Source of the DNA: Scylla paramamosain
Lineage: Eukaryota; Arthropoda; Malacostraca; Decapoda; Portunidae
Length of the DNA: 64,000 bases
Reading direction: 5' to 3'
Assembly (NCBI RefSeq): GCF_035594125.1
Contig: NC_087190.1
Span: 9,681,104 to 9,745,103, forward strand
Below are positions 45,688 to 61,710 of this stretch, piece by piece. Each line of letters opens with the position of its first letter. Positions within the stretch are counted from its first letter, which is position 1. Position numbers and translations under genes: made by a program. The notes beneath the pieces were generated by a model. It saw nothing but the letters and a program-made list of their open reading frames with translations, was not told the origin of the DNA and did no database searches.

Positions 45688-45690
<3 letters not shown>
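44766..45690 (-). mobile_element. LINE-alpha copy H, fragment
   Basis: Spans from the RT linker (complement of KILRRDVFH) to the endonuclease GDFN region, ending at CTTATAGTCG, where (TA)n starts. It touches the 5' end of copy E directly at 44765. CTA at 45612-45614 encodes the shared TAG. An internal imperfect repeat AGGCAAAACGCCAGAGGC is seen near 45330-45360. Confidence 0.88.
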
Positions 45691-45779
<89 letters not shown>

Positions 45780-45797
45780 TTATTTATTTATTTATTT
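45691..45797. repeat. (TA)n plus (TTTA)n
   Basis: TA to about 45774, then six TTTA units. Followed by GTGTGCAGTGAGATAACGCGATGTAAAATGAAG, which resembles the minisatellite core at 59139 onward. Confidence 0.97.
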
Positions 45798-45910
45798 GTG
45801 TGCAGTGAGATAACGCGATGTAAAATGAAGAAATAGTAAGAACAAATGAGAAAGGAATAATAATGAGAGAGAGAGAGAGAGACAGGTCAGTAGGTCAGGG
45901 GCGAGACTGA

Positions 45911-47036
45911 AGGCCTATTTCACAGTCGCTTCCTGTTGTTGTGATCGTTACCAATGAGTGATGTCTACCTCCAACAACAAATCCGATTTTACAGACGTTT
46001 TTCGCGGCGTTGTTTGTTTTTGATCCTTACAGAACGCTGGCTTAAGAGCTGCTGGGCCTCCCCAGTGGAGCTCACCAATCCATATATTACTTGTAAATAT
46101 CACAAGCTCTTATTCTCTTATTCTCTTGTACTTGTCTTATTTCCTAAATTGTATGTTAAAATTATTTAACAATAAAACAACATTTTGTAACCTATAATAG
46201 TAATATGATAAAATTAAAGAAAAATTTGGATGGCGGCGTGAATTCTCTTCACCAGCTGATGAAAACTTCACTAACTGTCACCCTTATTTCATCTGCTATG
46301 CCTCCTTGGTTAAAAACTGTAATAATCCTCACATATGCATAGGGTGTGTGGAATCTGTCACCTAAGAGATTAGAAAATAATGAAATAACATTACCATTTC
46401 CATCAGAGGGCTAGGTTTGCTTCCGTTAGGCTAGGTTTAGCTTAAGCCAATTGTTTAATTTGATTGTTAATCCTTTCAATGGGTAGATCATGTAAAAAAA
46501 AAAAAAAAAAAAAATCCTGAGAAATAAATAATCAGTCTTCAAATTGGTAGGAAAGGGTTATTTCAATAAAACCCGAAATATTTCAATCAAGCAATGTATG
46601 TGTAGAGCAGTGAGTAAAAGAGAAATAGATGATTTATTACGCGCCTGGTTGGCACACGCAGAGCGAATATTAGACACATATTCAAAGGGAAGAATTTAAG
46701 TCATAAAATGCAACCATGTTTGCAGTAGATGGATATGGCGTGTTGAAGGCATCAGTGATGCATTTCAGCTTTACGTGCCTTTCTCTCTCTTACTGCTGGC
46801 GTGGTCCGTTCTTTTGTCATGAATTGACTCATTTTCTCTAATAAGAGGTCTCCGGCATACCAACATTACCGAATCAGAAGTATTCGTTTTGTTATGATCG
46901 TTAACAGGTTGGGGATCACCGAAACCACGAAAACAACGACTGTGAAATCGGATCGAGGTGTTGGTAATGCCTGTTACCAGGTTGGCAAGGCTTTTGCTTG
47001 GGAACGTTACCAAGCGACTGTGAAATCGTCCCTTAG
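45911..47036. mobile_element. Candidate DNA transposon with about 110-bp inverted ends
   Basis: The left side reads GGCCTATTTCACAGTCGCTTC...GTTACCAA...AAATCCGATTTTACAGACG, and the complement of the right side reads GGGACGATTTCACAGTCGCTTGGTAACG...GATCCGATTTCACAGTCG. Two sub-repeats of ATTTCACAGTCG occur at each end. The interior (about 46080-46870) has no transposase, so it would be non-autonomous. No target duplication was confirmed. Confidence 0.55.
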
Positions 47037-47039
47037 GAC

Positions 47040-47965
47040 CGATATTTTTAAACGTTTGTGATAGTAAATCCCAACACCAAGCCCCACCTCGTATTTCTTC
47101 TTACTAACTTTACAAATGCATTTTTTTAAACTCGGAGAAGGAGACGCGATGTGCTGTTAGGAGAACCCAACACCAACTGCACTCTTCGCACAGACTGGCA
47201 GCTCTGAATTGTCTCATGTGCAGAGCTACCGTTTTTCCGTAGTTAGTAGTGACGTAAAATTTCCGCCGTTTTCTATTGAAGTTTTCTATTGAGGTTCTAT
47301 TGAAGTGATGATAACAGTTGTAAAAATACGTTCAGTTACTTCAAAGTACGCTTACTGGATAGCATACATGATAAATGCATCTCACATAATTTGCATCCTT
47401 ACTTCGTTTTTCTATCTTCAGAGTGAGTAACAAACAAACTTAAGGGTGACTTAACCATACCTATCTGCACTGTCAGAAGTGTGAAAACGATAATGTTAAC
47501 ATGTTAGCTGTAATACAGAGTAACACTCACATGATATAAGATGCTGTACGTGTTGGTAATAGATGTGACATCTCAAAATGCTTCACGATGCAGGAATTCG
47601 ACGTAAACCCAAAGAAGTCTGGGTCTCTTCTGACAGTTTCCGCAGGCAAATATCACTGACATAGCCTTTGGTTGTCTAACACTGACAGATTTTGCGTTAA
47701 GTCCGCAATTAAAACAAGGGTACGGGTTAAATTGATAAGTTTAATAACATTATTCTTAATACAATATTTGTTTCACTCATAAAATTGGCGAAAACAGCAT
47801 TCCAGAAATATTTCCACTGGTCACGTGTCTTCCGTAGGGTCACGTGTCTATCCGTTTAGCAGACGAATTTCTGTCAAACGGCAGCACTGCGTCATGTGTC
47901 TGCCAAAGTGATCAGCTGATCAATGCTTTGTAGTTTTCCTGCCTAAACAGTCTACACTGAACACT
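47040..47965. other. Interval without recognisable gene
   Basis: No coding motif seen. A small direct repeat GTTTTCTATTGAAG/GTTTTCTATTGAGG lies at about 47268-47300. Confidence 0.5.
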
Positions 47966-47967
47966 GC

Positions 47968-48170
<203 letters not shown>

Positions 48171-48559
48171 CTTATTTATTTACTTACTTTTTATTGATTT
48201 TTTTATTTACATATCTCTTAATTCATTTATATTTTTTCTATTTGTAGTTAGGGCTGTACATTTTCTAATCTCCGATAGCTGGAGTGTACAGGCAGGTAAG
48301 AGTCTCTCTTCAGAAAGGCATGTAAACAGAGTCTGCGTGTCTTTGGAAAGAACTCTGGGAATCATCATCTCAGCTTGATGTACAAGATCAAGGAGTTCTA
48401 GATATGAAGCAAATGTATGCAATGAAATAATTGTCTTCAAGAGTTTACAAAACTCTACTAGAAATGTTTTAGTTGCCAACTACTATAGTTAGTTTGGAAT
48501 CAGGTTATGGTGTCTTGTGCTTGTGATTACAAGACTGATTGACAAGAGTATCACAATCA

Positions 48560-48800
48560 ATCTGGAAAAAGTGGTCATAATGTTCTAGAGTTCTTTTCAT
48601 CCATTATTATTGGTCGTTTTAGTTCCGTTCTTTCGCAGACACATTTGAATAGACGTAAAACGTAATAGAGTGTGGGGAAATGCCACCTCCCCCCCTAACC
48701 CCCAAACACTATTCAAATGGGTCTGCGAAAGAATGGAACTAAAAACCATCGATAATAACGATGGGAAAAATGTCTCCAGAATATTATCATAGTGGTTTCA
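48560..48800. mobile_element. Hairpin (foldback or MITE-like) element
   Basis: The left arm (about 48566-48655) pairs with the right arm (about 48711-48798): GTTCCGTTCTTTCGCAGAC against GTCTGCGAAAGAATGGAAC, then flanking matches such as CATTTGAATAG/CTATTCAAATG and TTATTATTGGTCGTTTTAGTTCC/GGAACTAAAAACCATCGATAATAA. The central about 55 bases contain a C-rich run. No coding. Confidence 0.75.
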
Positions 48801-49025
48801 TATTGAAATTGGTGAGATGTGCGTACGTACCAACTATAATAATCAACTCGCCAGCCACCGCGTAGCCTACAGTCTCCTGCGCCTGCAACATATATAGCCT
48901 ATATTGTTTTTATTTACCGATCCAGTTCAAAATTTCACATCCTCAATATGATGTGCTATATACAGTTAAATAAATACGATTTTTTTTTTTCCATCTACTA
49001 CGTAATGCTGTTTGCTGGACCAAAC

Positions 49026-49203
49026 TTGATAAAATCCAGTTAGAGCATATAACATGTTTCTGACCAAGAATAAATAAAATTTAATGTTTTACGCATTGAA
49101 AAATACTTCAGTGTTTGATAAAGTCCGGTTAGAGCATATAACATGTTTCTGACCAAGAAAAACTAAAATTTAATGTTTTACGCATTTAAAAATACTTCAG
49201 TGT
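49026..49203. repeat. 89-bp tandem duplication, two copies
   Basis: TTGATAAAATCCAGTTAGAG... (49026) repeats at 49115 with a few substitutions. Both include AACATGTTTCTGACCAAGAA and TTTAATGTTTTACGCATT. Confidence 0.92.
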
Positions 49204-49439
49204 TCATATGAAGATGCTGTAAACCTTGGAAAGGTGATGGAAATCGACAGCTCTTTCAATCTGGCAGGTGATCCGCACAATTAAAACGTACCATAAATCA
49301 CACGGGTAAAGGCACCCGAACGCTGGCATTTAATTTCTTCCTTACGATGATGGATACTATTTTCCTTTAGCACATAAGTATATTGATATAGTATCATATT
49401 TTTAACATAACTTTCAATCGCATATGAATCGTGAATATC

Positions 49440-52400
49440 TGATATCCATTCTGAACCCATTCATCAACATACATTTGTAAATGAAACCATGGAAATTTGT
49501 TCTGTGCAATTAAACCTTCGAACTAACTTAATAATCTCCGTCATCTATAGACCACATAGTAAACATGTTGCAGTGGAAGAGTTCTCACTTGCACTAAATG
49601 ACATCTTAACTCAGAACACATTCACAAAAAACAACACCATTCTTCTTGGTGATCTCAATATCAATCTTCTAGAACACACTTCCCATCAACCAACCAATAA
49701 TTTCCTTAATACCATGCAAGCTCTTAACTATTTCCCACATATATCTCGTCCCACCAGATTTCCTGATAATCCTACGCTAGGCCAACCCTCACTTCTTGAT
49801 CATATATGGACGAATTACACACCATTATCAATCTCGGGCATTATTCACCATCCAATATCCGACCACCTCCCAATCTTTCTGAACATATCCTTAATGTCCA
49901 ACTTGTCTACTAAACATAAAATAACTTTTAGAATTTCTAATGCACACAATCATAACTTGTTCACATCTGATCTAGCTTCAATAAGCTGGAATGACATTCT
50001 CACTTCTAATAATATAGATGAAAACTTTGAAACCTTTAATACAACGCTTCAAAATTTGTATGATATACATTTTCCAAAAGTTACTAAATTTGTGTCATCC
50101 AAAAGACTCAGTAATCCTTGGTTAACGCCAAATATACTAGCCTCCATTAAACATAAAAGTAATCTATTCAAAATGTACAAACTAGGGACCATTGACCATA
50201 ATACATATACACAATACCGTAATCGAGTGACTCGGATAATAAGGACAGCCAAAACAAATTACTACATGAACATTTTTAATAGTTTTAGGCATAACACAAA
50301 GAAAATTTGGCAGACTATTAATGAGCTATCTGGCAAGCATTTACCAAAAACTAACATATCGAATATACGTCTCAACAACACAACACATAATAATCCACAA
50401 CAAATAGCCGAGGTCCTTAATGAACACTTCAGTGAAGTGGCAGCTAAACTTAATAATAATCTCCCACCAGCAAATAGAAGTGCATCTGACCTTCTGCGAG
50501 GTAACTACCCAAATTCTATGTCTATCCCACCAGTTTCTCCACAGGACATTATAAATATTATAAAGAAACTAAAAAATAAGATGTCAAATGTTGTAGAAAT
50601 TCCTATTTCTTTATTAAAACGAAATTGTACACTGATTGCCTACCCCATTTCATTACTTTTCAACCAATCACTCAACTCCGGTATATTTCCCGCTACCCTA
50701 AAAAATGCCAACATTACTCCTATCCATAAATCTGGTCCCACAAATGACCCAAATAATTACCGCCCTATCTCTACGCTATCTGCATTCTCTAAAATATTTG
50801 AAAGCCTAATGAAAAATGGATTATTGTCATACCTGCAAAAATACAAAATACTAAGTGACTCTCAGTACGGGTTCAGACCAGGCTTAAATACTTACCATGC
50901 CCTCAATAAATTCTCCTCTCACATTTACTCATCTCTTGATAATAAATTATCTGTATTATCTATCTTTGTAGACTTCTCCAAAGCTTTTGATACAGTTAAC
51001 CACAACATTCTTCTCAAAAAACTTCACCATTATGGCATTCGAGGCCCTATCCACTCCTGGTTTAAAACTTACCTAACTGATAGATCCCAATGTACACTTC
51101 TTGAAGGCTACAAATCATCTGTCAGAAAAATCACTACAGGCGTCCCACAAGGAAGTGTCCTGGGACCCATGCTGTTCCTTATATATATCAACGATGTTGT
51201 TCAAACATTTGACCATGCAGATACCATTCTTTTTGCTGATGACATGACCCTCTATTTCACTGGCCATACTAATGATACCTTATTCCACTCTGCTAATGCA
51301 GACCTTAACAAATTAAATGACTGGTGTTTGAGTAACCGACTTACCATAAACAGCGATAAAACCTACTTCATGCTATTCTCCAACAAGAATGATAATAACT
51401 TGCCAGAATTAATAATAAGAAACAGTCAAATAGCTAGAACTAGTAAACTTAAATTCTTAGGAGTAACCTATGATGAAAACCTTACATTTAAATTTCACAC
51501 AACTAACATTTCCCAGAAACTGTCACGTTGTACTGCCATGCTCTATAAAATAAGGGATTTTATGCCTACCGAGATCCTTAGAACAATGTACTATGCCCAC
51601 ATATACCCACACCTACAATATTGTAATCCAATATGGGCTAACACTCAAGCTACACACCTAAATTGCATAAACCTCATTCATAAAAAAATAATACGGATTA
51701 TCACAAAAAGTTCATATCTTGAACACACAGCTCCACTCTTTAAAGGCATGAACATTCTAAAACTCGAAGACATAACAAAACTTTCCATTGCAACATCTAT
51801 GTACAAAAAACAAATTCATGTCTCTCTTCCACCACATGAATACACAACACGACAAAGACAACGCCTTTGTCTACCTACCCATCGCCTTAGTATCTTCTGC
51901 CGCTCGACTTCCTACCTAGGCCCCTCAATATGGAATTCTCTACCCTCGCAATACAAAAATGTCCACTCTATTCACAAATTCAAAAGCAAACTAAAGAGTC
52001 ATTTTCTGGATGCATACTAATCAGTCACTTCCTACACTCATACCTTATATTACTTCCCCCCTGATCTTACAAAACTAACCCTACAAAACTTTATCATCTT
52101 TCCTGTACTTTATTTTTAAACACATCTATATGTTTTCAGTCTCATATATGTATCAATTTATATCACCTAACCCTATGTGTCATCCCATCCATCTTCCTAC
52201 TCAACTTTATAACAATATAGATATATTTATTCTGTATAAACCTTATCATATTATGTTTTTATTTATCTTCATGATAGATTTTTCGATTTTAAGTTGTCTA
52301 TTGTGTTTACTTTAAGTAATGTACTTTTAAATTTTTCATTTGCCTGAAAAGCATCAAGCTTATACATAGGCTGGCCAATAATGTATACCTATCCAATAAT

Positions 52401-52450
52401 GAAATGTATAAACCTAGGCTATAATAAAGTGTTTAAAGTGTTTTAAAGTG
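49440..52450 (+). mobile_element. L2/Crack-like LINE, 5'-truncated in the endonuclease
   Basis: The 843-codon frame is preceded in frame by about 18 further codons (ISDIHSEPIHQHTFVNET) back to a TGA at 49432-49434, consistent with truncation inside the endonuclease. The 3' UTR runs from 52021 to about 52450 and ends in AATAAAGTGTTTAAAGTG. Its base composition, A-rich on the plus strand, differs from LINE-alpha. Confidence 0.9.
49489..52020 (+). CDS. LINE ORF2: partial endonuclease and complete reverse transcriptase
   Basis: 843 codons without a stop. Endonuclease: ISVIYRPH (residue 18), LLGDLNINLL (about 54), HISRPTRFPDN and ISDHLPIFL (about 123, catalytic SDH). Linker helix with RRTAKTNYYMNIF-like residues near 260. 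RT: SLNSGIFPATLKNANITPIHKSG, DPNNYRPISTLSAFSKIFE, QYGFRPGLNTYHAL, SIFVDFSKAFDTVNHN (about 495), TTGVPQGSVLGPMLFLIYIND (about 549), ILFADDMTLYF (about 581), FLGVTYDENLTFKFH and a C-terminal SYLGPSIWNSLP block. These motifs fit the L2/Crack/Daphne side of the CR1 supergroup. The first about 80 endonuclease residues are absent, so the annotated ATG is internal. The long open frame suggests recent insertion. Confidence 0.94.
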   Translation: MEICSVQLNLRTNLIISVIYRPHSKHVAVEEFSLALNDILTQNTFTKNNTILLGDLNINLLEHTSHQPTNNFLNTMQALNYFPHISRPTRFPDNPTLGQPSLLDHIWTNYTPLSISGIIHHPISDHLPIFLNISLMSNLSTKHKITFRISNAHNHNLFTSDLASISWNDILTSNNIDENFETFNTTLQNLYDIHFPKVTKFVSSKRLSNPWLTPNILASIKHKSNLFKMYKLGTIDHNTYTQYRNRVTRIIRTAKTNYYMNIFNSFRHNTKKIWQTINELSGKHLPKTNISNIRLNNTTHNNPQQIAEVLNEHFSEVAAKLNNNLPPANRSASDLLRGNYPNSMSIPPVSPQDIINIIKKLKNKMSNVVEIPISLLKRNCTLIAYPISLLFNQSLNSGIFPATLKNANITPIHKSGPTNDPNNYRPISTLSAFSKIFESLMKNGLLSYLQKYKILSDSQYGFRPGLNTYHALNKFSSHIYSSLDNKLSVLSIFVDFSKAFDTVNHNILLKKLHHYGIRGPIHSWFKTYLTDRSQCTLLEGYKSSVRKITTGVPQGSVLGPMLFLIYINDVVQTFDHADTILFADDMTLYFTGHTNDTLFHSANADLNKLNDWCLSNRLTINSDKTYFMLFSNKNDNNLPELIIRNSQIARTSKLKFLGVTYDENLTFKFHTTNISQKLSRCTAMLYKIRDFMPTEILRTMYYAHIYPHLQYCNPIWANTQATHLNCINLIHKKIIRIITKSSYLEHTAPLFKGMNILKLEDITKLSIATSMYKKQIHVSLPPHEYTTRQRQRLCLPTHRLSIFCRSTSYLGPSIWNSLPSQYKNVHSIHKFKSKLKSHFLDAY

Positions 52451-53877
<1,427 letters not shown>

Positions 53878-53979
53878 AGTATGAAATACTTCATTGAATT
53901 TGATTGTGTAGCGCTTTTCTGTGACACTTTACTTTCATAACCATCATTACTGAATATCAGTATCTCCCAGATTAGCTAG

Positions 53980-54301
53980 ATGATGAGTTCAGAGCGGCCC
54001 CATGACCCTCATACGATTTTTGAAGACATATCTTGCTGGACAGATCGAGTGAAATCCAATCATACATGGACGCTGCCAACTTTTCATGTGTCGGAAAAGC
54101 ATGCTGAATCTTTCAAAGGCACGAACAGGTCGACAGAGGAGCTTGGCAGAGTGATAGAAGGACTCCGTTGGATAGCTACAGTGTTTGGACTGTTACCATG
54201 GGGTGCAGCAAATCCTCAAAATTCATGCAAGTGCTTCATGAAAATTGCCTCTCATGTCATTATCCTTCTAGTCGTCAGCATCTCCTACGCTGTCTTTGAG
54301 A
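53980..54301 (+). CDS. Candidate first coding exon of a membrane protein (chemoreceptor-like?)
   Basis: The frame opens with two adjacent ATGs (53980, 53983) after a TAG-containing leader and runs about 107 codons to a strong donor, GTGAGTAT, at 54302. Residues 1-55 are hydrophilic and Ser/Thr/His-rich. Residues about 64-72 read RWIATVFGLLPWG, and residues about 88-104 (ASHVIILLVVSISYAVF) form a clear membrane segment. In insect and crustacean gustatory-type 7-TM receptors, an N-terminal ..LGLFP.. block precedes TM1 in this way. The family guess is weak. No later exon is recognised before the transposon at 54549. It does not resemble any mobile element here. Confidence 0.4.
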
Positions 54302-54443
54302 GTGAGTATCATTGAAGTTTGGGGAAGAATGGACGTTATCGTCAATATCGTCATCAATGTTGTAGAGTGTGTGATAAAATACACCTAGAATCATATGATA
54401 AAAGAAGCAAGCACGGCACTTTTGCCATAATTGTAAGCCTGAA

Positions 54444-54548
<105 letters not shown>

Positions 54549-54549
<1 letters not shown>

Positions 54550-56224
54550 GGTGCCCCGCGAGTTAACGTACATGCTTCAGGATTTGCTAGTTTTAGTTCA
54601 AGTAATTCTAAGTCGAAAATACTCTATACACACATGTGTTTTGAATCATTTTGCGAGAAATCAGTGTGTAAGTTGTGTGTTGCGGGAACCGCTCGCCTGG
54701 ATTGGTGTCCGCCTCCTTCCTTCCCTTCCCTGCTCACTACGTACTCGAGTGGCGCCGCTCGGCATTAAGTGATAATTTTTCGTGTACAATCTACACAGTA
54801 AAAGCCTTACTGGAAATTTTGCAAAAAAATAACGTGTAAGTTGTGTGTTGGCGGAACCGCTCGCCTTTGGTGAATCTCTTTTATTTATTTATTTATCTTT
54901 TAAAGGTGGGTGAAGAGAAGAAGGAAACTAGCTAAAGAAAAAGTGGATGGGAAGAGAAGGGGTGAAAGAGAGAAGAGAGATAGTCTGTGGGCTTGACCAC
55001 ATTGCTTTTTTTTTTTTTCATATGAAGACTTGCACTCATTATAGAAAGAATCAGAATCAAGGCCGCACCTGCATCAGCAGAACCACATCTTTCCCTACGA
55101 CTCAGACTTTTGTGGGAGTATTGCCTGTCTCACTGTGCGAGAGCGTTGGATCTCCGCCCCCTTCCTTCTTTCTTTACCTCTCTCTGTTGTTGAGTGGCGC
55201 CGCACAGCACTAAGTGGTCATTTTTTGTGTCAAAGCTTTACAGGAAACAGTTAGCATATAACTGATTTTTTTTATGTCAATGAAGAAAACTACAGGTAAC
55301 ACAGCAATACAGTGATTGTTAATTGGTACTTTTTAAACATACATGGCAACTCAATACAACTTGTCTGTCATCCCCTCAACACTCAGTTGACGTCTTGACA
55401 CTTAATAGTGACAGGCCTCATCAATCAGCTGACCGCCAAAATGCATTTTTTTGTTACAGTGAAGATGCCTTCCACATACAGTAACATTGAGTATTCGGAC
55501 ATGATATTCATGTGATGATATTCATGACATAATATTCATTATGTGATGGGAATACCCGGGTTGCAGCAGTAGAATACAGACACAGGTACCCAGACAGAAG
55601 ACACCCAGATATCAGAGTGTCCTACAGAGTGTATCAGCATCTCTGTGAGAGACAGTATTTACCCCGGTAATTCTGCAGCAGCTGAATATACTGGAGCAGC
55701 TCAAGCCGGCATCGTCCAGATGACAAAATGAAGCCCCACCATCAGTGCAAGCATACAAGCACCAATAAATAAGGAGGCAAAATTCACGAAACATAGCACA
55801 TTTTGACATCACTTAGAAAGAATGTCCTATAATCTAGAGGAACTTTTACAGTAGTGGCGAGAACACCAGGCAGTCGTCATGAAGCTCGTGAGTTACCATG
55901 TATATTTATAAAGTGTATATTTTCTTCATTGACATTTACAAAAATTCAATGTCATCTGCTGTCTCCTGTAAGACTATGACAGCGTAGACTGTAGACAAAA
56001 AATGATCACTTAATGCAGCCCGCCGCCACTCGAATATGGAGCGAACCAAGGAGGGAAGGAAGGCGGCGGAAGTTCACCAATGGCGAGCGGTTCCCTCAAC
56101 ACACAACTTACACGTTAATTTCTCACAAAATAAAGCAAAACACAGCAAATGTGTATGAGTATTTTCGACTTGAAATTACTTGTACTATCAAATCGCGAAG
56201 TATGTTCCTTAACTCGCAGGACAC
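54549..56224. mobile_element. Long-TIR non-autonomous element, mariner-like termini
   Basis: The first about 270 bases (GGGTGCCCCGCGAGTTAACG...) are matched in complement by the last about 270 bases (...GTGTCCTGCGAGTTAAGG). Shared blocks include AAGTCGAAAATACTC, AACGTGTAAGTTGTGTGTTG, GAACCGCTCGCC, TCGAGTGGCG.CG and GCATTAAGTGAT. A second partial direct copy of the left arm lies at 54828-55290, extending homology to TGTCAATGAAGAAAA, which is also in the right arm. No transposase frame was found in the interior 55290-55870. Tips of the GGGTGTCC type suggest a Tc1/mariner relative. Confidence 0.8.
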
Positions 56225-56225
56225 T

Positions 56226-57668
<1,443 letters not shown>

Positions 57669-57733
<65 letters not shown>
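57669..57733. repeat. (CT)n microsatellite
   Basis: About 32 CT units, 39 bases before a long (TA)n. Confidence 0.97.
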
Positions 57734-57736
<3 letters not shown>

Positions 57737-57767
57737 ACTGCTTCTTGCTCTCTACTTCTCTCTATTC

Positions 57768-57994
<227 letters not shown>

Positions 57995-58398
57995 TTTATA
58001 TCTTTTAGAAAGCAAATTTAGTCACCATTCCTCTAATGACACACAGATGACACGCAAAAAATGCATAAAATGAACTTACTATGGACATCTTAGCTATACT
58101 ATTAGAAAGTGACTCGCCACCATACTTAAAACACAATATCCTGACACTAGTTTCATATTTATTTTTACCAACACGCTTATAGTTGCCTCTTTTTTTTTTT
58201 TCTTTTTATTCAAAGACAGCATTCCTATTGGACTTATCTCTAACATTCATTTTATGAATTTACTTGCTCGAGTTGCAAGACTATTGGAGAAAGCATGTAT
58301 GTTGGAGAAAGCAAGAGGAATCTAACACACAGAATCAGCGAACATAGGTACTTCAATACGTGCACATAAATAGCTCACCCCCTTTTTTCAGCAACAAG

Positions 58399-58400
<2 letters not shown>

Positions 58401-58462
<62 letters not shown>
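58401..58462. repeat. (CA)n microsatellite
   Basis: About 31 CA units inside Penelope-like element 2. Confidence 0.97.
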
Positions 58463-58464
<2 letters not shown>

Positions 58465-58926
58465 ATCATCCCTTTTCTGAAAAGGATTTTAGTATATTAT
58501 ATAAAGCTGACGAATATACAGACACTAAAATATTGAAGCTATTTACATTAAACACCTGAAACCTGAATTAAATAACCAACTGTCATCACCACAATTATAT
58601 CTTTTATAAACTCTGCTCGGAACTTTGGGGTTCCTGGTTCGTAACTAATGTAGTTCTCACACCGCCACTCTTTGTCAGTCCTTACCACACCACACACGAG
58701 AGCATACAACGTTTGTCCATAGCTTCTTTATAACTTTATTTTACTTTACTTTATTTTTACTTTAAGCTGCTGCCAATAGTTTATTTTGTCACTTTTTTTT
58801 TTTTTTTGTTCTTAATGCTTGCCTGCCTATCACCTTTTGATTGTTTTAATTTTGTCCTTAATATAATATCTTATGTTTTTTTTTGTGTACTTATTTTGAT
58901 CTTTTTTTTTTTCTTCTTTTTTTTAC

Positions 58927-58965
58927 TATTGATGTCTTCTGTGAAGGTAAAACGTTGCAATAAAT
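58927..58965 (+). ncRNA. Decayed hammerhead-like motif, Penelope-like element 2
   Basis: ATTGATG, TCTTCTGTGAAGG, then TAAAACGTTGCAATAAA. Corresponds to 28370-28408. GAAA is now AAAA, and CUGANGA is eroded, so it should be inactive. Confidence 0.4.
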
Positions 58966-58994
58966 GAAGAAGGAAGTCGGATGTAACTTTGCTT

Positions 58995-59578
<584 letters not shown>

Positions 59579-59808
59579 AATAGCCAATGATAGAAGTGAG
59601 AGTACGAAGCAGGAAGAATGAAGGAAGAGAAAGAGACGCCAAGTGACGATAAAAGATAAACGAGTGTAGGGTCTCTCAAACGGATCTGCCAGCACGCATT
59701 TGGTTGAGGAGCACCTGCGCCCAACACCCTTTTTTCACGTTGTCCCGCTCTCTCAGTCAAGACAGCGCCGCTCAGGTGTGCAGATGTCCTCAAGGCTTGA
59801 CCTACATT

Positions 59809-60096
59809 ATGCCAAGTTTTTATTCATTGCTTTGGTGCTTTAGCGAGAAAAGGAAGACTGCAGACTGAAATTAACTACTTTAGATTTCTAAAAGACGAGG
59901 ACCTTAGAAAACAGTGGATTCGTGCCCGCAATAGAGTTGATTTCAACACGAAAAATGCAGTGGTGTGCCTCAGGCATTTTACGGCAAGTGATTATAAGAG
60001 AGACCTCATGCACTATTTCCTACAATCTGAACTGCCAAGAAAAAAGAGAACATTGAAAAAAAAAAGAAGCAATTCCGTCTCTGCTCTTATCTCAGG
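59809..60096 (+). pseudogene. P-element transposase, THAP domain exon
   Basis: From 59809 the translation begins [11 protein letters not shown] and, after a one-base frame change near 59865, reads INYFRFLKDEDLRKQWIRARNRVDF, then AVVCLRHFTASDYKRDL. This is a THAP zinc finger (C2CH): the CxxH pair, the Trp of W(I/V) and the HF..DY block are visible. The first Cys pair is incomplete, because the usual MP..C....C has only one Cys. The exon ends with a basic helix and a splice donor, CAGG|GTAAG. THAP domains bind the terminal DNA in P transposases. Confidence 0.82.

Positions 60097-61710
<1,614 letters not shown>

Larger units (their letters stand above)
58000..58968 (+). mobile_element. Penelope-like element 2, C-terminal part and 3' UTR
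   Basis: From 58005 the sequence aligns with 27175-27500 (TTTTAGAAAGCA...CTCTAATGACACA, ACTTACTATGG, CAAGAGGAATCTAACACA), covering the end of RT and the GIY-YIG region. It continues, after a (CA)n array, with a C-terminal coding segment (KADEYTDTKILKLF) and 3' UTR up to the hammerhead-like motif at 58927-58965. The same family as element 1. Decayed. Confidence 0.82.

Noticed and set aside
55612..55812. Cys-rich 66-codon minus-strand frame
   Set aside because: Lies in the interior of the long-TIR element without transposase or zinc-finger spacing.
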